Below, one piece after another: positions 1 to 6,290 of a stretch of DNA of 7,298 nt. Origin of the DNA: CAYWVO01 sp964461835 (GTDB lineage: Bacteria > Zixibacteria > MSB-5A5 > WJJR01 > JAJRUJ01). The notes beneath the pieces are model-generated. The model was not told where the DNA came from. It saw nothing but the letters and a program-made list of their open reading frames with translations, and did not search any database. The stretch's first letter is position 1. Every line of letters starts with the position of its first letter. The stretch is from assembly GCA_964461835.1 (NCBI GenBank), contig CAYWVO010000079.1, positions 1 to 7,298 on the forward strand. Direction: 5' to 3'. The position numbers were made by a program, and so were the translations under genes.

Positions 1-16
1 CTCCCGAGAACCTGAC

Positions 17-68
17 CTGAACCGGCTCGGTGGACAACGGCCATCGAGTTGAGGGTGCACCGGTTCAG
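17..68. repeat. Nested inverted repeat (possible structured RNA element)
   Basis: Bases 17-25 (ctgaaccgg) are perfectly complementary to 60-68 (ccggttcag). Inside this outer stem, 26-33 (ctcggtgg) pairs with 41-48 (ccatcgag) with one G-U pair, around a 7-base loop. Folded as RNA this gives a stacked 17-pair hairpin with an 11-base bulge on the 3' side. No T-run follows, so it is not a standard intrinsic terminator. It could be the 3' end of an RNA or a leader from an upstream transcript, or chance pairing. No RNA family was recognised. One frame closes with a stop at 50-52 and could be the tail of an upstream gene, but nothing supports that. Confidence 0.35.
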
Positions 69-101
69 ACCGACCCGAAGTGTCCAAAAAGCACAATAAA
101 A

Positions 102-129
102 TTGACTTTCCAGCGTTATCCAATATAAT
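102..129 (+). promoter_or_regulatory. Sigma-70-type promoter for the small cysteine protein
   Basis: The -35 box TTGACT (102-107, five of six consensus bases) and a perfect -10 box TATAAT (124-129) are separated by 16 bases. Transcription should start near 136-137, leaving a leader of only about 17 bases that is almost entirely the ribosome binding site of the next gene. The region just upstream is A-rich (85-101), which could act as an UP element. It is the best promoter match in the window and probably drives the small gene at 154, and perhaps the genes after it. Confidence 0.8.
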
Positions 130-137
130 GATGATGT

Positions 138-146
138 AAGGAGGTG
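138..146 (+). promoter_or_regulatory. Full-length Shine-Dalgarno sequence
   Basis: AAGGAGGTG is an extended perfect match to the anti-Shine-Dalgarno end of 16S rRNA. Its AGGAGG core (139-144) lies 9 bases before the ATG at 154. It fixes the start of the small gene there rather than at the internal ATG at 184. With the strong promoter it predicts high expression. Confidence 0.8.
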
Positions 147-153
147 GCGACGT

Positions 154-345
154 ATGCCAAAAGGTACCACTTTTGCGGATAAAATGTCGAAGAAGAAACA
201 AGCAGTTATTTGCCGGACCTGCGAATCTCCGATCGAGAGCGTGCTGTACGTGAAGCCGTATCGGGATGACGAAAAAGGATCCTGGAAATACCATGAACAG
301 GTAGTCGGCGTCTGTAAGTGCAACCAGAAAGAAATCTACGGCTAG
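154..345 (+). CDS. Small four-cysteine protein, probable zinc-binding knuckle, function unknown
   Basis: I do not recognise a named family for this 63-residue protein. It has a lysine-rich N-terminus (residues 1-16), a CxxC pair at C20 and C23, a charged middle segment, and a second pair C54-x-C56 close to the C-terminus. Two spaced cysteine pairs in so short a chain are typical of a zinc ribbon or knuckle, so metal binding is likely, but the ligands are inferred; H47 could also take part. There is no signal peptide or membrane segment, so it is probably cytoplasmic. The start is set by the full Shine-Dalgarno 9 bases upstream. The coding sequence looks more AT-rich and lysine-rich than its neighbours. 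It has its own strong promoter, and the next gene begins 72 bases downstream with no terminator between, so read-through is possible. Coding status is well supported; the role is not. Confidence 0.85.
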   Translation: MPKGTTFADKMSKKKQAVICRTCESPIESVLYVKPYRDDEKGSWKYHEQVVGVCKCNQKEIYG

Positions 346-401
346 CTGGCTTGACGGGATGCCTGACTCACCAGCAAGCAATGGTAACAACGGATTATCG
401 C

Positions 402-408
402 AGGGGGA
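402..408 (+). promoter_or_regulatory. Ribosome binding site supporting a GTG start at 418
   Basis: The purine run GGGGGAG lies 9 bases before the GTG at 418. The first in-frame ATG lies well inside the conserved N-terminal domain, so this site decides in favour of the GTG start. Confidence 0.6.
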
Positions 409-417
409 GCACACTGC

Positions 418-2703
418 GTGAATGATGGCTGCTTCGACCCGACAACGCAATTCTTTCCATACATAACCAAACCAGGTCGATACGGCGGTGGAGAACCGGG
501 CAGCGTCCGCCCGAACGATATCAGCGGCCGGCAGGTTCTCCTGTTGCACCCCGGCGGATACGACGCCGGCCTGCTCGATCTTGATTTTCAGCAATTATAT
601 TTCCTGCTCAACCGTCACGACTCGCTCACCGCCGAGCGTGGGATTCCCTTTGATCAGCAGGCAGTCGATCGTCTGCGAGAAATTGGGCAGTATCCATTTT
701 CGCTGGAGTCCCGGCGCCCCTGGCATGAGTTCGACCGGATCATTCTCTATATCTCCGATCCGTTGTTTGCCGCTCGCGTGCCGGCCCTCGTGCGGCAAAT
801 GCGCTCCTGGCTGCCGCAGATCCCGGAGATTACTGCACTTAGTTTCAACCGCACCATCCCGGCGTTTCTGACTAATCTCGTGGATGCGGCGATTATGGCC
901 CCCACTTATTCGGCTGCGGTAGCTTCCATTACGGGGGTGCTGGATGCGGAGAGCCGGAATATCGTCTCCGAGTACGTGGGCAACGGTGTCACGCAACAAA
1001 TCGTGCCCTTAATCAGTTCCTCGGCCGATATGCTGCAAATCTCCCTTTGTTTTGGTCCCAATCAAACTGATTCCCCGAGTGAGTTTCGGTATGACACCTC
1101 AATAACGCGGGACATCCTGCTTGGCCTTTCCCGAACGGGTTTGGAGCGGGTGGCGCTGGTAACACCTTATGATGTCGAGTATGCCCATTTGCCGGCGGTT
1201 GTGCAGAACTTGAGTCGGCGTATCAACCTGGTACATCATCACCTTCGCGTACCGGCGATCTCACCCCAGTCGTTTCTCGATAACTGGGTGACAATCCGCC
1301 CGCGCACACTGCAGCCTGAGTTGCCGCTGATTGTGCGCGGTGGCGAACGCCTCGACGATATCGATGTCGGCGATCATCCCATCGCCGAAGCCGGGCGATT
1401 GGCCCTCTCCGCCGGCTGGCAGACGATTGTCCTGGTCTATCGTTTTGCCGATTGGAACGCGTACCGTGAGGGATTGACCGCTCTCACCTCGCTCGCGGGA
1501 TACCTCGGGCAACGCTGCCGGACCTTTGAGGAGAAACGCGGTGTGCGCATTTCCTGGCAACCGGCCCCGGACAATTTGTGGCGGGGACCGCTGCAGTTCG
1601 ATGATCGAATTGTCAACGCATTGACCGCTATCCATCGAGGGGCGCTTGATCGCCTGCCCGGCGAGGTGCTGGGCGAAGAGTTTCAGCCGCTGGATGAAAT
1701 CGTCCGCCAGCTCTTGCTTCGGTGTTCACCGGAGATCGCCGATCTTTTGTCTGACTTGGTACCGGCTACGGTACCCCTAGAGGGAGACCACCGGCGCTCG
1801 CTGCTCCCAGAGCTCATCCAACAGGCGGAGGATCGTGGCATTACCTTACCGTCGTTTGGTGACCCCATTAATCGGTCTCTGACCGAAACCCCCTCGACCG
1901 TTAGTGGCGAGACCGAAGAAACTGCCGATCAAGCTACCCAGCCGCGTGATATGCCGATGGTTGCTGACGTGTTCGGCCGGCGAGCAAAAAAGGCGGCCGC
2001 AACTCGGCGATTAGCTAAATTGCCGCTGCGTCGTCTCCGCGTACAATACGCTAAATCAGCAAAGTTGCGCCTTTATTCGCACTTAGATATTGTGCGGATG
2101 ATTGAACGCGCAATCAGACGGAGTAATATTCCGGTAGCATATTCGGCGGGCTTTCATCCGCGACCCAAGTTATCGTTCGGTCCGCCGCTGCCGTGGGGTG
2201 CAATTTCCCGGGCCGAGTATTTTGATGTGGTGTTGAGCACCGATTTCGAACACCATCATGAATCAGCACTCAAAAAACATTTCCCCGATGGGTTGGAAAT
2301 CGTCGTGACCATGGCCTTGCCGGAGAAAGTGCTTTCGCTCTTCGAACGGGTCAACACCATGCGCTATCGGGTTGCCTTGCCGGCACTGGATGTGAATTGG
2401 CATGAACGGATCGCGTCGCTGCTGAATCGCGATTCGGTGATTATCACTCGGGATTCGGAGAATGGTTCCCGGAAGATTGACCTGCGCCGCTTCATCAATG
2501 AACTTCGGCTACTGGGCGACCAAAGTGCGCCCATTGTAGAGATGGATATCGAGTCCACGGCCCAGGGGACAGCGCGCCCGAGTGAGGTGCTCGCAGCCTT
2601 GTTGCCGGATAAAGAACTAGACCCTCGCACGTTGCTTTTCGAGCGAGTGGATGTTTTTATTCAGGATGGCGCCCGCCAGGTATCCCCGATGGATGCCCGC
2701 TAG
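418..2703 (+). CDS. Fusion of a degenerate radical-SAM-like domain and a DUF2344 (radical-SAM-linked) domain
   Basis: This 761-residue protein, starting at GTG, has the layout of the TIGR03960-TIGR03936 fusions: a B12-binding-like and radical-SAM region followed by DUF2344. The N-terminal half keeps family landmarks: KPGRYGGGE (18-26), the HPGGYDAGLLDLDFQQLYFLLN stretch (44-65), FSLESRRPWHEFD (94-106), and an AGW segment followed by a VKLSW-like RISW strand (332-380). At the place where family members carry the [4Fe-4S] motif CxxxCxxC, this protein has only C211 (ISLCFGPNQ, 208-216). The whole chain has four cysteines (5, 211, 367, 436), so no cluster triad exists. The GGP-type glycine motif of the preceding domain is also absent. 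Residues about 485-537 form a polar linker. DUF2344 spans about 538-747 and is well conserved, with YSHLD (553-557), YSAGFHPRPKLSFGPPLPWG (575-594), EYFDV (600-604) and KIDLRRFI (686-693). The reading frame is intact, so this is a likely pseudoenzyme or scaffold rather than a pseudogene. The biochemical role of the family is unknown to me. hutI starts 17 bases after the stop. Confidence 0.85.
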   Translation: MNDGCFDPTTQFFPYITKPGRYGGGEPGSVRPNDISGRQVLLLHPGGYDAGLLDLDFQQLYFLLNRHDSLTAERGIPFDQQAVDRLREIGQYPFSLESRRPWHEFDRIILYISDPLFAARVPALVRQMRSWLPQIPEITALSFNRTIPAFLTNLVDAAIMAPTYSAAVASITGVLDAESRNIVSEYVGNGVTQQIVPLISSSADMLQISLCFGPNQTDSPSEFRYDTSITRDILLGLSRTGLERVALVTPYDVEYAHLPAVVQNLSRRINLVHHHLRVPAISPQSFLDNWVTIRPRTLQPELPLIVRGGERLDDIDVGDHPIAEAGRLALSAGWQTIVLVYRFADWNAYREGLTALTSLAGYLGQRCRTFEEKRGVRISWQPAPDNLWRGPLQFDDRIVNALTAIHRGALDRLPGEVLGEEFQPLDEIVRQLLLRCSPEIADLLSDLVPATVPLEGDHRRSLLPELIQQAEDRGITLPSFGDPINRSLTETPSTVSGETEETADQATQPRDMPMVADVFGRRAKKAAATRRLAKLPLRRLRVQYAKSAKLRLYSHLDIVRMIERAIRRSNIPVAYSAGFHPRPKLSFGPPLPWGAISRAEYFDVVLSTDFEHHHESALKKHFPDGLEIVVTMALPEKVLSLFERVNTMRYRVALPALDVNWHERIASLLNRDSVIITRDSENGSRKIDLRRFINELRLLGDQSAPIVEMDIESTAQGTARPSEVLAALLPDKELDPRTLLFERVDVFIQDGARQVSPMDAR

Positions 2704-2720
2704 GCGCGGGATACAAGTCA

Positions 2721-3983
2721 ATGTCAGACAAAATCACCGCCAATTTGCTCCTCCACAATGCCGGAGAATTACTGACTATAGCCCCGGCATCGGCCGGACC
2801 CCAATGTGGGCCAGACCTCTCACAACTGGGGATAATCGAAGCCGGTGCGGTTGCTGTCCGGGACGGACATGTCGTATGGATCGGCACAGACCCCGATACT
2901 CAGATTGAGCTGCTCGCTGGGGGACAGGAGATTGATGCCGCCGGCCGGGTAGTCTCACCCGGTTTAGTCGATCCGCACACCCATTTGGTGTTTGCCGCCA
3001 CCCGAGAGCAGGAATTCGAAATGCGCGCGCTGGGCAAGACCTACGCTCAGATCGCCGCGGCAGGAGGCGGAATTGTTTCATCGGTTGGCTCCCTGCGTCA
3101 GGCGGACCGCCAGGATTTGATCGATGGCGCGATGGCCCGCCTGGATACGATGCTGGCGCACGGGACCACTACCGTTGAGGCAAAGAGCGGTTACGGTCTG
3201 AATCTCGACGATGAGATCAAGACCCTGGAGGTAGTGCGGGAGGTTAATCGCCAGCATGTGGTGGACATTGTCCCCACGGTTCTGGCCGCCCATGAATTTC
3301 CCCCGGAATATCGTCATGATCGAGACGGGTACGTCAAGCTGGTCACCGATGAAATCCTGCCGGCGGTCGTAGAGCAAAACCTGGCGGAATTCTCGGATGT
3401 GTTTTTCGAAAAAGGCGTCTTCGACCGTGAGCAAACGATCGCCGTTCAGAAAAAAGCCAAAGCTCTGGGTCTGCAACTGAAATTCCATGCCGATCAATTA
3501 ACGGATCACGGGGGCGCGATTCTCGCTGCGCAAATGGGCGCGGTCTCAGCTGATCATCTGGAGTTCATCTCCCGGCGGGGGGTCGAACAAATGGCGGAAC
3601 GCGGTGTGATTGCCGTACTGCTCCCCGGTGCTGGATATTTCCTGGATATGGCGCAACGTCCACCGGTGAGACCGATGATTGAGGCCGGTGTTCCCATCGC
3701 TCTCGCGACCGATCTCAATCCGGGATCATCGATGACCGAATCGATGCAACTGATGATGAATATGGCGTGCGTACTTTACAAGATGACGCCGGCGGAGACG
3801 TTTGTCGCGGCTACGCTGAATGCCGCTCATGCCATCAAGTGCGGCGATACTCTGGGATCACTCGCCGTGGGCAAACAGGCGGATATAGTCGTCTGGGACG
3901 CCGATCACTATCGGCAGATCCCCTACCATTTTGGTGTAAATCTCGCCAAACAGGTAATTAAAAAGGGTGTGATTGTCCCATGA
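2721..3983 (+). CDS. hutI: Imidazolonepropionase (histidine degradation)
   Basis: This cytoplasmic amidohydrolase opens 4-imidazolone-5-propanoate to N-formimino-L-glutamate, the third step of histidine breakdown. At 420 residues it has the usual family length. Family signatures run in order: DPHTHLVFA (84-92), the REQEFEMR and AAGGGI region (95-118), AKSGYGLNLDDEIKTLE (154-170), AAHEFPPEYR (189-198), KFHADQLTDHGGA (254-266), ADHLEF (277-282) and ALATDLNPGSSM (327-338). The expected metal ligands are H86, H88, H256 and D331, and H191 is the conserved active-site histidine. No catalytic residue appears lost. The ATG at 2721 has only a weak Shine-Dalgarno, consistent with translational coupling to the gene ending 17 bases upstream. 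The stop overlaps the next start (ATGA, 3980-3983). No hutH, hutU, hutG or hut regulator is present in the window, so any such genes must lie elsewhere. The function is confident from motifs; its place in this cluster is unexplained. Confidence 0.95.
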   Translation: MSDKITANLLLHNAGELLTIAPASAGPQCGPDLSQLGIIEAGAVAVRDGHVVWIGTDPDTQIELLAGGQEIDAAGRVVSPGLVDPHTHLVFAATREQEFEMRALGKTYAQIAAAGGGIVSSVGSLRQADRQDLIDGAMARLDTMLAHGTTTVEAKSGYGLNLDDEIKTLEVVREVNRQHVVDIVPTVLAAHEFPPEYRHDRDGYVKLVTDEILPAVVEQNLAEFSDVFFEKGVFDREQTIAVQKKAKALGLQLKFHADQLTDHGGAILAAQMGAVSADHLEFISRRGVEQMAERGVIAVLLPGAGYFLDMAQRPPVRPMIEAGVPIALATDLNPGSSMTESMQLMMNMACVLYKMTPAETFVAATLNAAHAIKCGDTLGSLAVGKQADIVVWDADHYRQIPYHFGVNLAKQVIKKGVIVP

Positions 3984-4477
3984 AGTCCGGTCGGTTAGTT
4001 CGCTATGGCCTGAGTGCAACTGTGCTGTTGGCAAGCAGCTCATGCGCATTTTATACCCCAAAACCGAGCCAGACTGCCACCGTCGAATCAATCGGAATCC
4101 CATTAATGGAGAACGAAACCGCCGAATATGGTCTGGCCGAACAACTGACCGTAGGAGTAACGGACGGGCTGATCGAAGACAACACTCTGCAGGTGGTTGA
4201 CCCTTCCCGGGCGGAGAGCGTCCTCGAAGCGACGATTCTGACGTATGAGCGCTCGCCGTACACCTATGATATCGACGAAAATGTCTCGGAGTATTTGGTT
4301 GAGGTCACCGTGCGCGCGCGTCTGGTCCGGCAGGAAACAGGGGAGACTATTTGGGACGCTGCTTCAATTCGGGCCTGGGGAGAGTACGCCGCCTCGGAGA
4401 CCGAGCAGGATGGCCAACGCCGAGCTATCGAAAAGCTCACCGAGGAAATCCTCAATCGCACGGTCAAAAGCTGGTAA
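3980..4477 (+). CDS. LptE-like LPS-assembly lipoprotein
   Basis: This 165-residue protein resembles the LptE/LPS-assembly lipoprotein family found outside Proteobacteria. LptE plugs the LptD barrel and helps deliver lipopolysaccharide to the outer leaflet. A basic N-terminus (KSGRLVR) and a short hydrophobic core end in LASSSC, giving lipid attachment at C22; the lipobox is imperfect, with serine at -3, -2 and -1. The mature domain shows typical features: a first strand containing IGIPLMENETAEYGLAEQLT (38-57), LQVVDPSRAESVLEATI (70-86), strands YLVEVTVRARLV (105-116) and ETIWDAASIRAWGEY (122-136), then a C-terminal helix ending AIEKLTEEILNRTVKSW (149-165). The start overlaps the hutI stop by 4 bases, with AAAGGG at 3962-3967 as a possible binding site, so translation is probably coupled to hutI. 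No lptD is in the window. The assignment rests on remembered pattern similarity, and a generic outer-membrane-assembly lipoprotein is the alternative. Confidence 0.75.
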   Translation: MKSGRLVRYGLSATVLLASSSCAFYTPKPSQTATVESIGIPLMENETAEYGLAEQLTVGVTDGLIEDNTLQVVDPSRAESVLEATILTYERSPYTYDIDENVSEYLVEVTVRARLVRQETGETIWDAASIRAWGEYAASETEQDGQRRAIEKLTEEILNRTVKSW

Positions 4478-4700
4478 TCCACTTGAGGGGTGATTTCGCG
4501 GGAAGATGTGACTGCCTGCCTGGTAAGTACAAGGGGAAAGAAGACGGGTGGAGCTACCGATGAATACAATGAATGCCAAAAACTTCGGGTGCGGAATACA
4601 GCTTCCGAACGTATAATGGGGATGTCAAATGCGGTGCAAGAAGGCAGAATACGCCGTAGACAACTAATAATCAATTTTGGCGGATGTGGATGGTGATGAC
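4478..4700 (+). other. 223-base spacer before the PorV-like gene, possible leader region
   Basis: This spacer lies in an otherwise compact gene block. It holds a perfect -10-like TATAAT at 4612-4617, but no good -35 box at the right distance. A short hairpin pairs cggaa (4592-4596) with ttccg (4603-4607). An 18-codon frame (4560-4616, ATG to TAA) has GGTGGAG 6 bases upstream at 4547-4553. A longer open frame from the GTG at 4490 to a stop at 4694-4696 has no convincing binding site and no recognisable product. The spacer could be a promoter and untranslated leader for the downstream gene. I recognise no riboswitch class. Confidence 0.35.
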
Positions 4701-5690
4701 ATGAAGCGAATGTATGGTGGTATCCTTTGCCTGCTGGTGTTATCGTTCTTAGGCAATCCAGCGGCGGCAATTGATGATAATGCCGGTACGACTGCCTATA
4801 GTTTTCTCAAAATTGGTGTCGGCGCCCGCCCGGCGGCAATCGGCGGGTCCTATGTCGGTCTGGCTGATGATTACTCGGCGCTCTATTATAATCCGGCGGG
4901 CATCACCGGAGCGCGTTTGAATACAACTTGGAGTTATGATGTTCCTCCCGGACCGGTCAGCCCAGGCAGGTATTTCGCCGCATCGTATAATTCCTGGATT
5001 TCTGATTTTCAGTCAGGCTTTCTGGCCTATATTTCTCCCCTTAACACCAAAACCTGGTTGGGTCTTTCTGTTCAGTATATGGATTATGGGGAACTGATTG
5101 AGACCGATGGTGACGGCAACCGGCTGGGGACATTCGGCGCTTCGGATCTGGCTGCGGGACTCACGGTTGCCTCCCGGTTGAGCGAAAATGTTAGCCTTGG
5201 CATCACGGGACGCGTCATCCTGGAATCGATTCACGACCGATCTTCCTCCGGCCTGGCTGCTGATTTCGGTCTCATGTATTATCTGCCAGACCATCGCACG
5301 CAAATCGGTGCAGCGGTCACCAATTTGGGCGCGCAGATGGACGGACTGACCGAATCGCACAAAGATGAACTCCCGGTCAAATTTGCTATCGGCGGATCAC
5401 ACAAACTGCAGGGTCTCCCGTTCATTTTTGCCGCCGATTTAACCAAACCCATGGACGATGAATTCCGCTTTTCGATCGGTGGTGAGTTTGTGTATTTCTC
5501 GCCGTTTTATCTGCGGGCGGGCTTCTCCTCCCGCCGCAATGCCATCGAGACCGGGTCCGGCTCCGATGATTGGGCGGGATTCTCCGGCGGCTTTGGTGTG
5601 TCGTTCAACGAGTTTCGGCTCGATTACGCCTTGGGACAACTCTCTGAACTGGGTACCACCCATCGCGTGGGGTTGACTGCACTCCTGTAA
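4701..5690 (+). CDS. PorV/PorQ-family outer-membrane beta-barrel protein
   Basis: With the start at 4701 this is a 329-residue exported protein. The signal peptide is clear: MKR, a hydrophobic core (GGILCLLVLSFLG, 6-18) and an AAA site with predicted cleavage after residue 23. A TTG start at 4677 would add the acidic extension MADVDGDD and spoil the signal, so ATG 4701 is chosen; GGTGAT at 4692-4697 is a possible binding site. The mature N-terminus carries the family signature AYSFLKIGVGARPAAIGGSY (32-51) followed by GLADDYSALYYNPAGI (53-68). The rest is alternating amphipathic strands with turn residues, ending in HRVGLTALL, as expected for a closing barrel strand. Relatives include PorV and PorQ of the type IX secretion system, but the family is broader and some members probably act in other outer-membrane transport. 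No other secretion component lies here, so I do not assign a type IX role. An intrinsic terminator begins 24 bases after the stop. Confidence 0.85.
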   Translation: MKRMYGGILCLLVLSFLGNPAAAIDDNAGTTAYSFLKIGVGARPAAIGGSYVGLADDYSALYYNPAGITGARLNTTWSYDVPPGPVSPGRYFAASYNSWISDFQSGFLAYISPLNTKTWLGLSVQYMDYGELIETDGDGNRLGTFGASDLAAGLTVASRLSENVSLGITGRVILESIHDRSSSGLAADFGLMYYLPDHRTQIGAAVTNLGAQMDGLTESHKDELPVKFAIGGSHKLQGLPFIFAADLTKPMDDEFRFSIGGEFVYFSPFYLRAGFSSRRNAIETGSGSDDWAGFSGGFGVSFNEFRLDYALGQLSELGTTHRVGLTALL

Positions 5691-5714
5691 TGGCCTGACG
5701 TAAACGCATATTGC

Positions 5715-5749
5715 AGGCGTCCGTTAATTTGACGGACGCCTTTGTTATT
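5715..5749 (+). terminator. Intrinsic terminator after the PorV-like gene
   Basis: A perfect 10-pair GC-rich stem (aggcgtccgt, 5715-5724, with acggacgcct, 5732-5741) encloses a 7-base loop and is followed by the T-rich run tttgttatt. It sits 24 bases after the stop codon and should end the upstream transcript. The 5' flank is not A-rich, so it works best in the + direction. Confidence 0.9.
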
Positions 5750-5755
5750 GTCGGC

Positions 5756-5784
5756 TTGACCGCGAAATGTGGGCGAGGTACATT
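5756..5784 (+). promoter_or_regulatory. Promoter of the lipoprotein-exonuclease unit, possibly giving a leaderless mRNA
   Basis: A -35-like TTGACC (5756-5761, five of six) and a -10-like TACATT (5779-5784, four of six) are 17 bases apart, directly after the terminator. Only 7 bases separate the -10 box from the ATG at 5792, so transcription would begin at or within a base or two of the start codon. GAGAG (5785-5789) could serve as a weak Shine-Dalgarno only if transcription starts further upstream. Confidence 0.6.
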
Positions 5785-5791
5785 GAGAGCC

Positions 5792-6250
5792 ATGAAGATA
5801 CGACACTGGGTGAGATTGATCGGCGGCGCGGGCCTCGCCATCGGCCTGGTCCTCGCCATGATTTCCGGCTGCTCGCAGCAACCGAGCCCGAAAGAAGCGG
5901 TGATGGATTTCTTTGCCGCGTTGCACACCCAAGATACCACGATGGTGCGGCAAAATGTCGATTATTCCCGCGCGTGGCAGTCAGTACAATACGAACTCGA
6001 AGAACGCAATGACTCGGCGCGGACCAATATAGACTGGGCGAGTCGCCTCCAGATCGCCCTCTCCGAGGATGGATTTCTGCGGAATCGCTGGACCAAAATG
6101 CAAATCGTAATTGGCGAAACCAACGTGTTCGGTGATTCGGCAACGGTCGAAGTATCCTTTATCGACCGCGTTACCCGGGTGCAGTTCTATAACGAAATGG
6201 CGCTGGTGCTGCAAGACGGCCAATGGCGCATCGTTTCATTTAGCATTTAG
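5792..6250 (+). CDS. Lipoprotein with an NTF2/DUF4878-like domain
   Basis: This is a 152-residue predicted lipoprotein. It has a basic N-terminus (KIRHWVR), a hydrophobic segment (GGAGLAIGLVLAM, 11-23) and a good lipobox ISGC with lipidation at C27. Serine at +2 would favour outer-membrane sorting under Escherichia coli rules. The mature part begins with PKEAVMDFFAALHTQD (33-48), the opening helix typical of NTF2-like or DUF4878 domains, which often start with a phrase like 'PEEAVKKFFEAL'. It ends with strands EVSFIDRVTRVQFYNEMALV (120-139) and DGQWRIVSFSI (142-152), the usual closing hairpin of that fold. No catalytic residues can be named; relatives are small ligand-binding or scaffold domains of unknown role. 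The start at 5792 is chosen because upstream in-frame codons would run back into the terminator stem. The next gene begins 40 bases after the stop. Confidence 0.8.
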   Translation: MKIRHWVRLIGGAGLAIGLVLAMISGCSQQPSPKEAVMDFFAALHTQDTTMVRQNVDYSRAWQSVQYELEERNDSARTNIDWASRLQIALSEDGFLRNRWTKMQIVIGETNVFGDSATVEVSFIDRVTRVQFYNEMALVLQDGQWRIVSFSI

Positions 6251-6290
6251 CCGAGCCACACAATTCGTGCACGGATTTGAATCATCCCCG

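Noticed and set aside
1..52. Tail of an upstream protein gene in the frame closing at 50-52, or a minus-strand gene running off the left edge
   Set aside because: Only about 15 codons are visible in either case, with no recognisable motif and no way to distinguish them from chance.
595..999. 134-codon minus-strand frame inside the radical-SAM-like/DUF2344 gene
   Set aside because: It is fully antisense to a well-supported gene with no family motif or binding site; such frames are common in GC-rich coding DNA.
418..2703. Treating the radical-SAM-like/DUF2344 gene as a pseudogene because the cluster motif is missing
   Set aside because: The frame is uninterrupted, other family landmarks remain, and the DUF2344 half is well conserved; a pseudoenzyme explains this better than decay.
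4490..4696. 68-codon plus-strand frame in the spacer before the PorV-like gene
   Set aside because: It starts at a GTG without a usable Shine-Dalgarno, its product shows no recognisable pattern, and the composition looks non-coding.
4677..4700. TTG at 4677 as the start of the PorV-like protein
   Set aside because: It would put eight mostly acidic residues before MKR and destroy a clear signal peptide; the ATG at 4701 is better.
4478..4700. Cobalamin or cyclic-di-GMP riboswitch in the spacer
   Set aside because: A few purine-rich stretches hinted at these, but the conserved cores and their pairing could not be found.
4264..4770. 168-codon open frame on the minus strand
   Set aside because: It lies antisense across the LptE-like gene and the spacer, has no recognisable domain, and the plus strand carries a convincing lipoprotein with signal and family motifs.
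5711..5791. N-terminal extension of the NTF2-like lipoprotein back to a TTG at 5711
   Set aside because: That start lies just before the intrinsic terminator, so the extension would be translated through its stem, and a 27-residue addition would bury the lipoprotein signal.
6111..6290. Longer exonuclease start at the ATG at 6111
   Set aside because: It would overlap the lipoprotein gene by about 140 bases out of frame, and the extra residues look like frame-shifted coding sequence rather than a domain.
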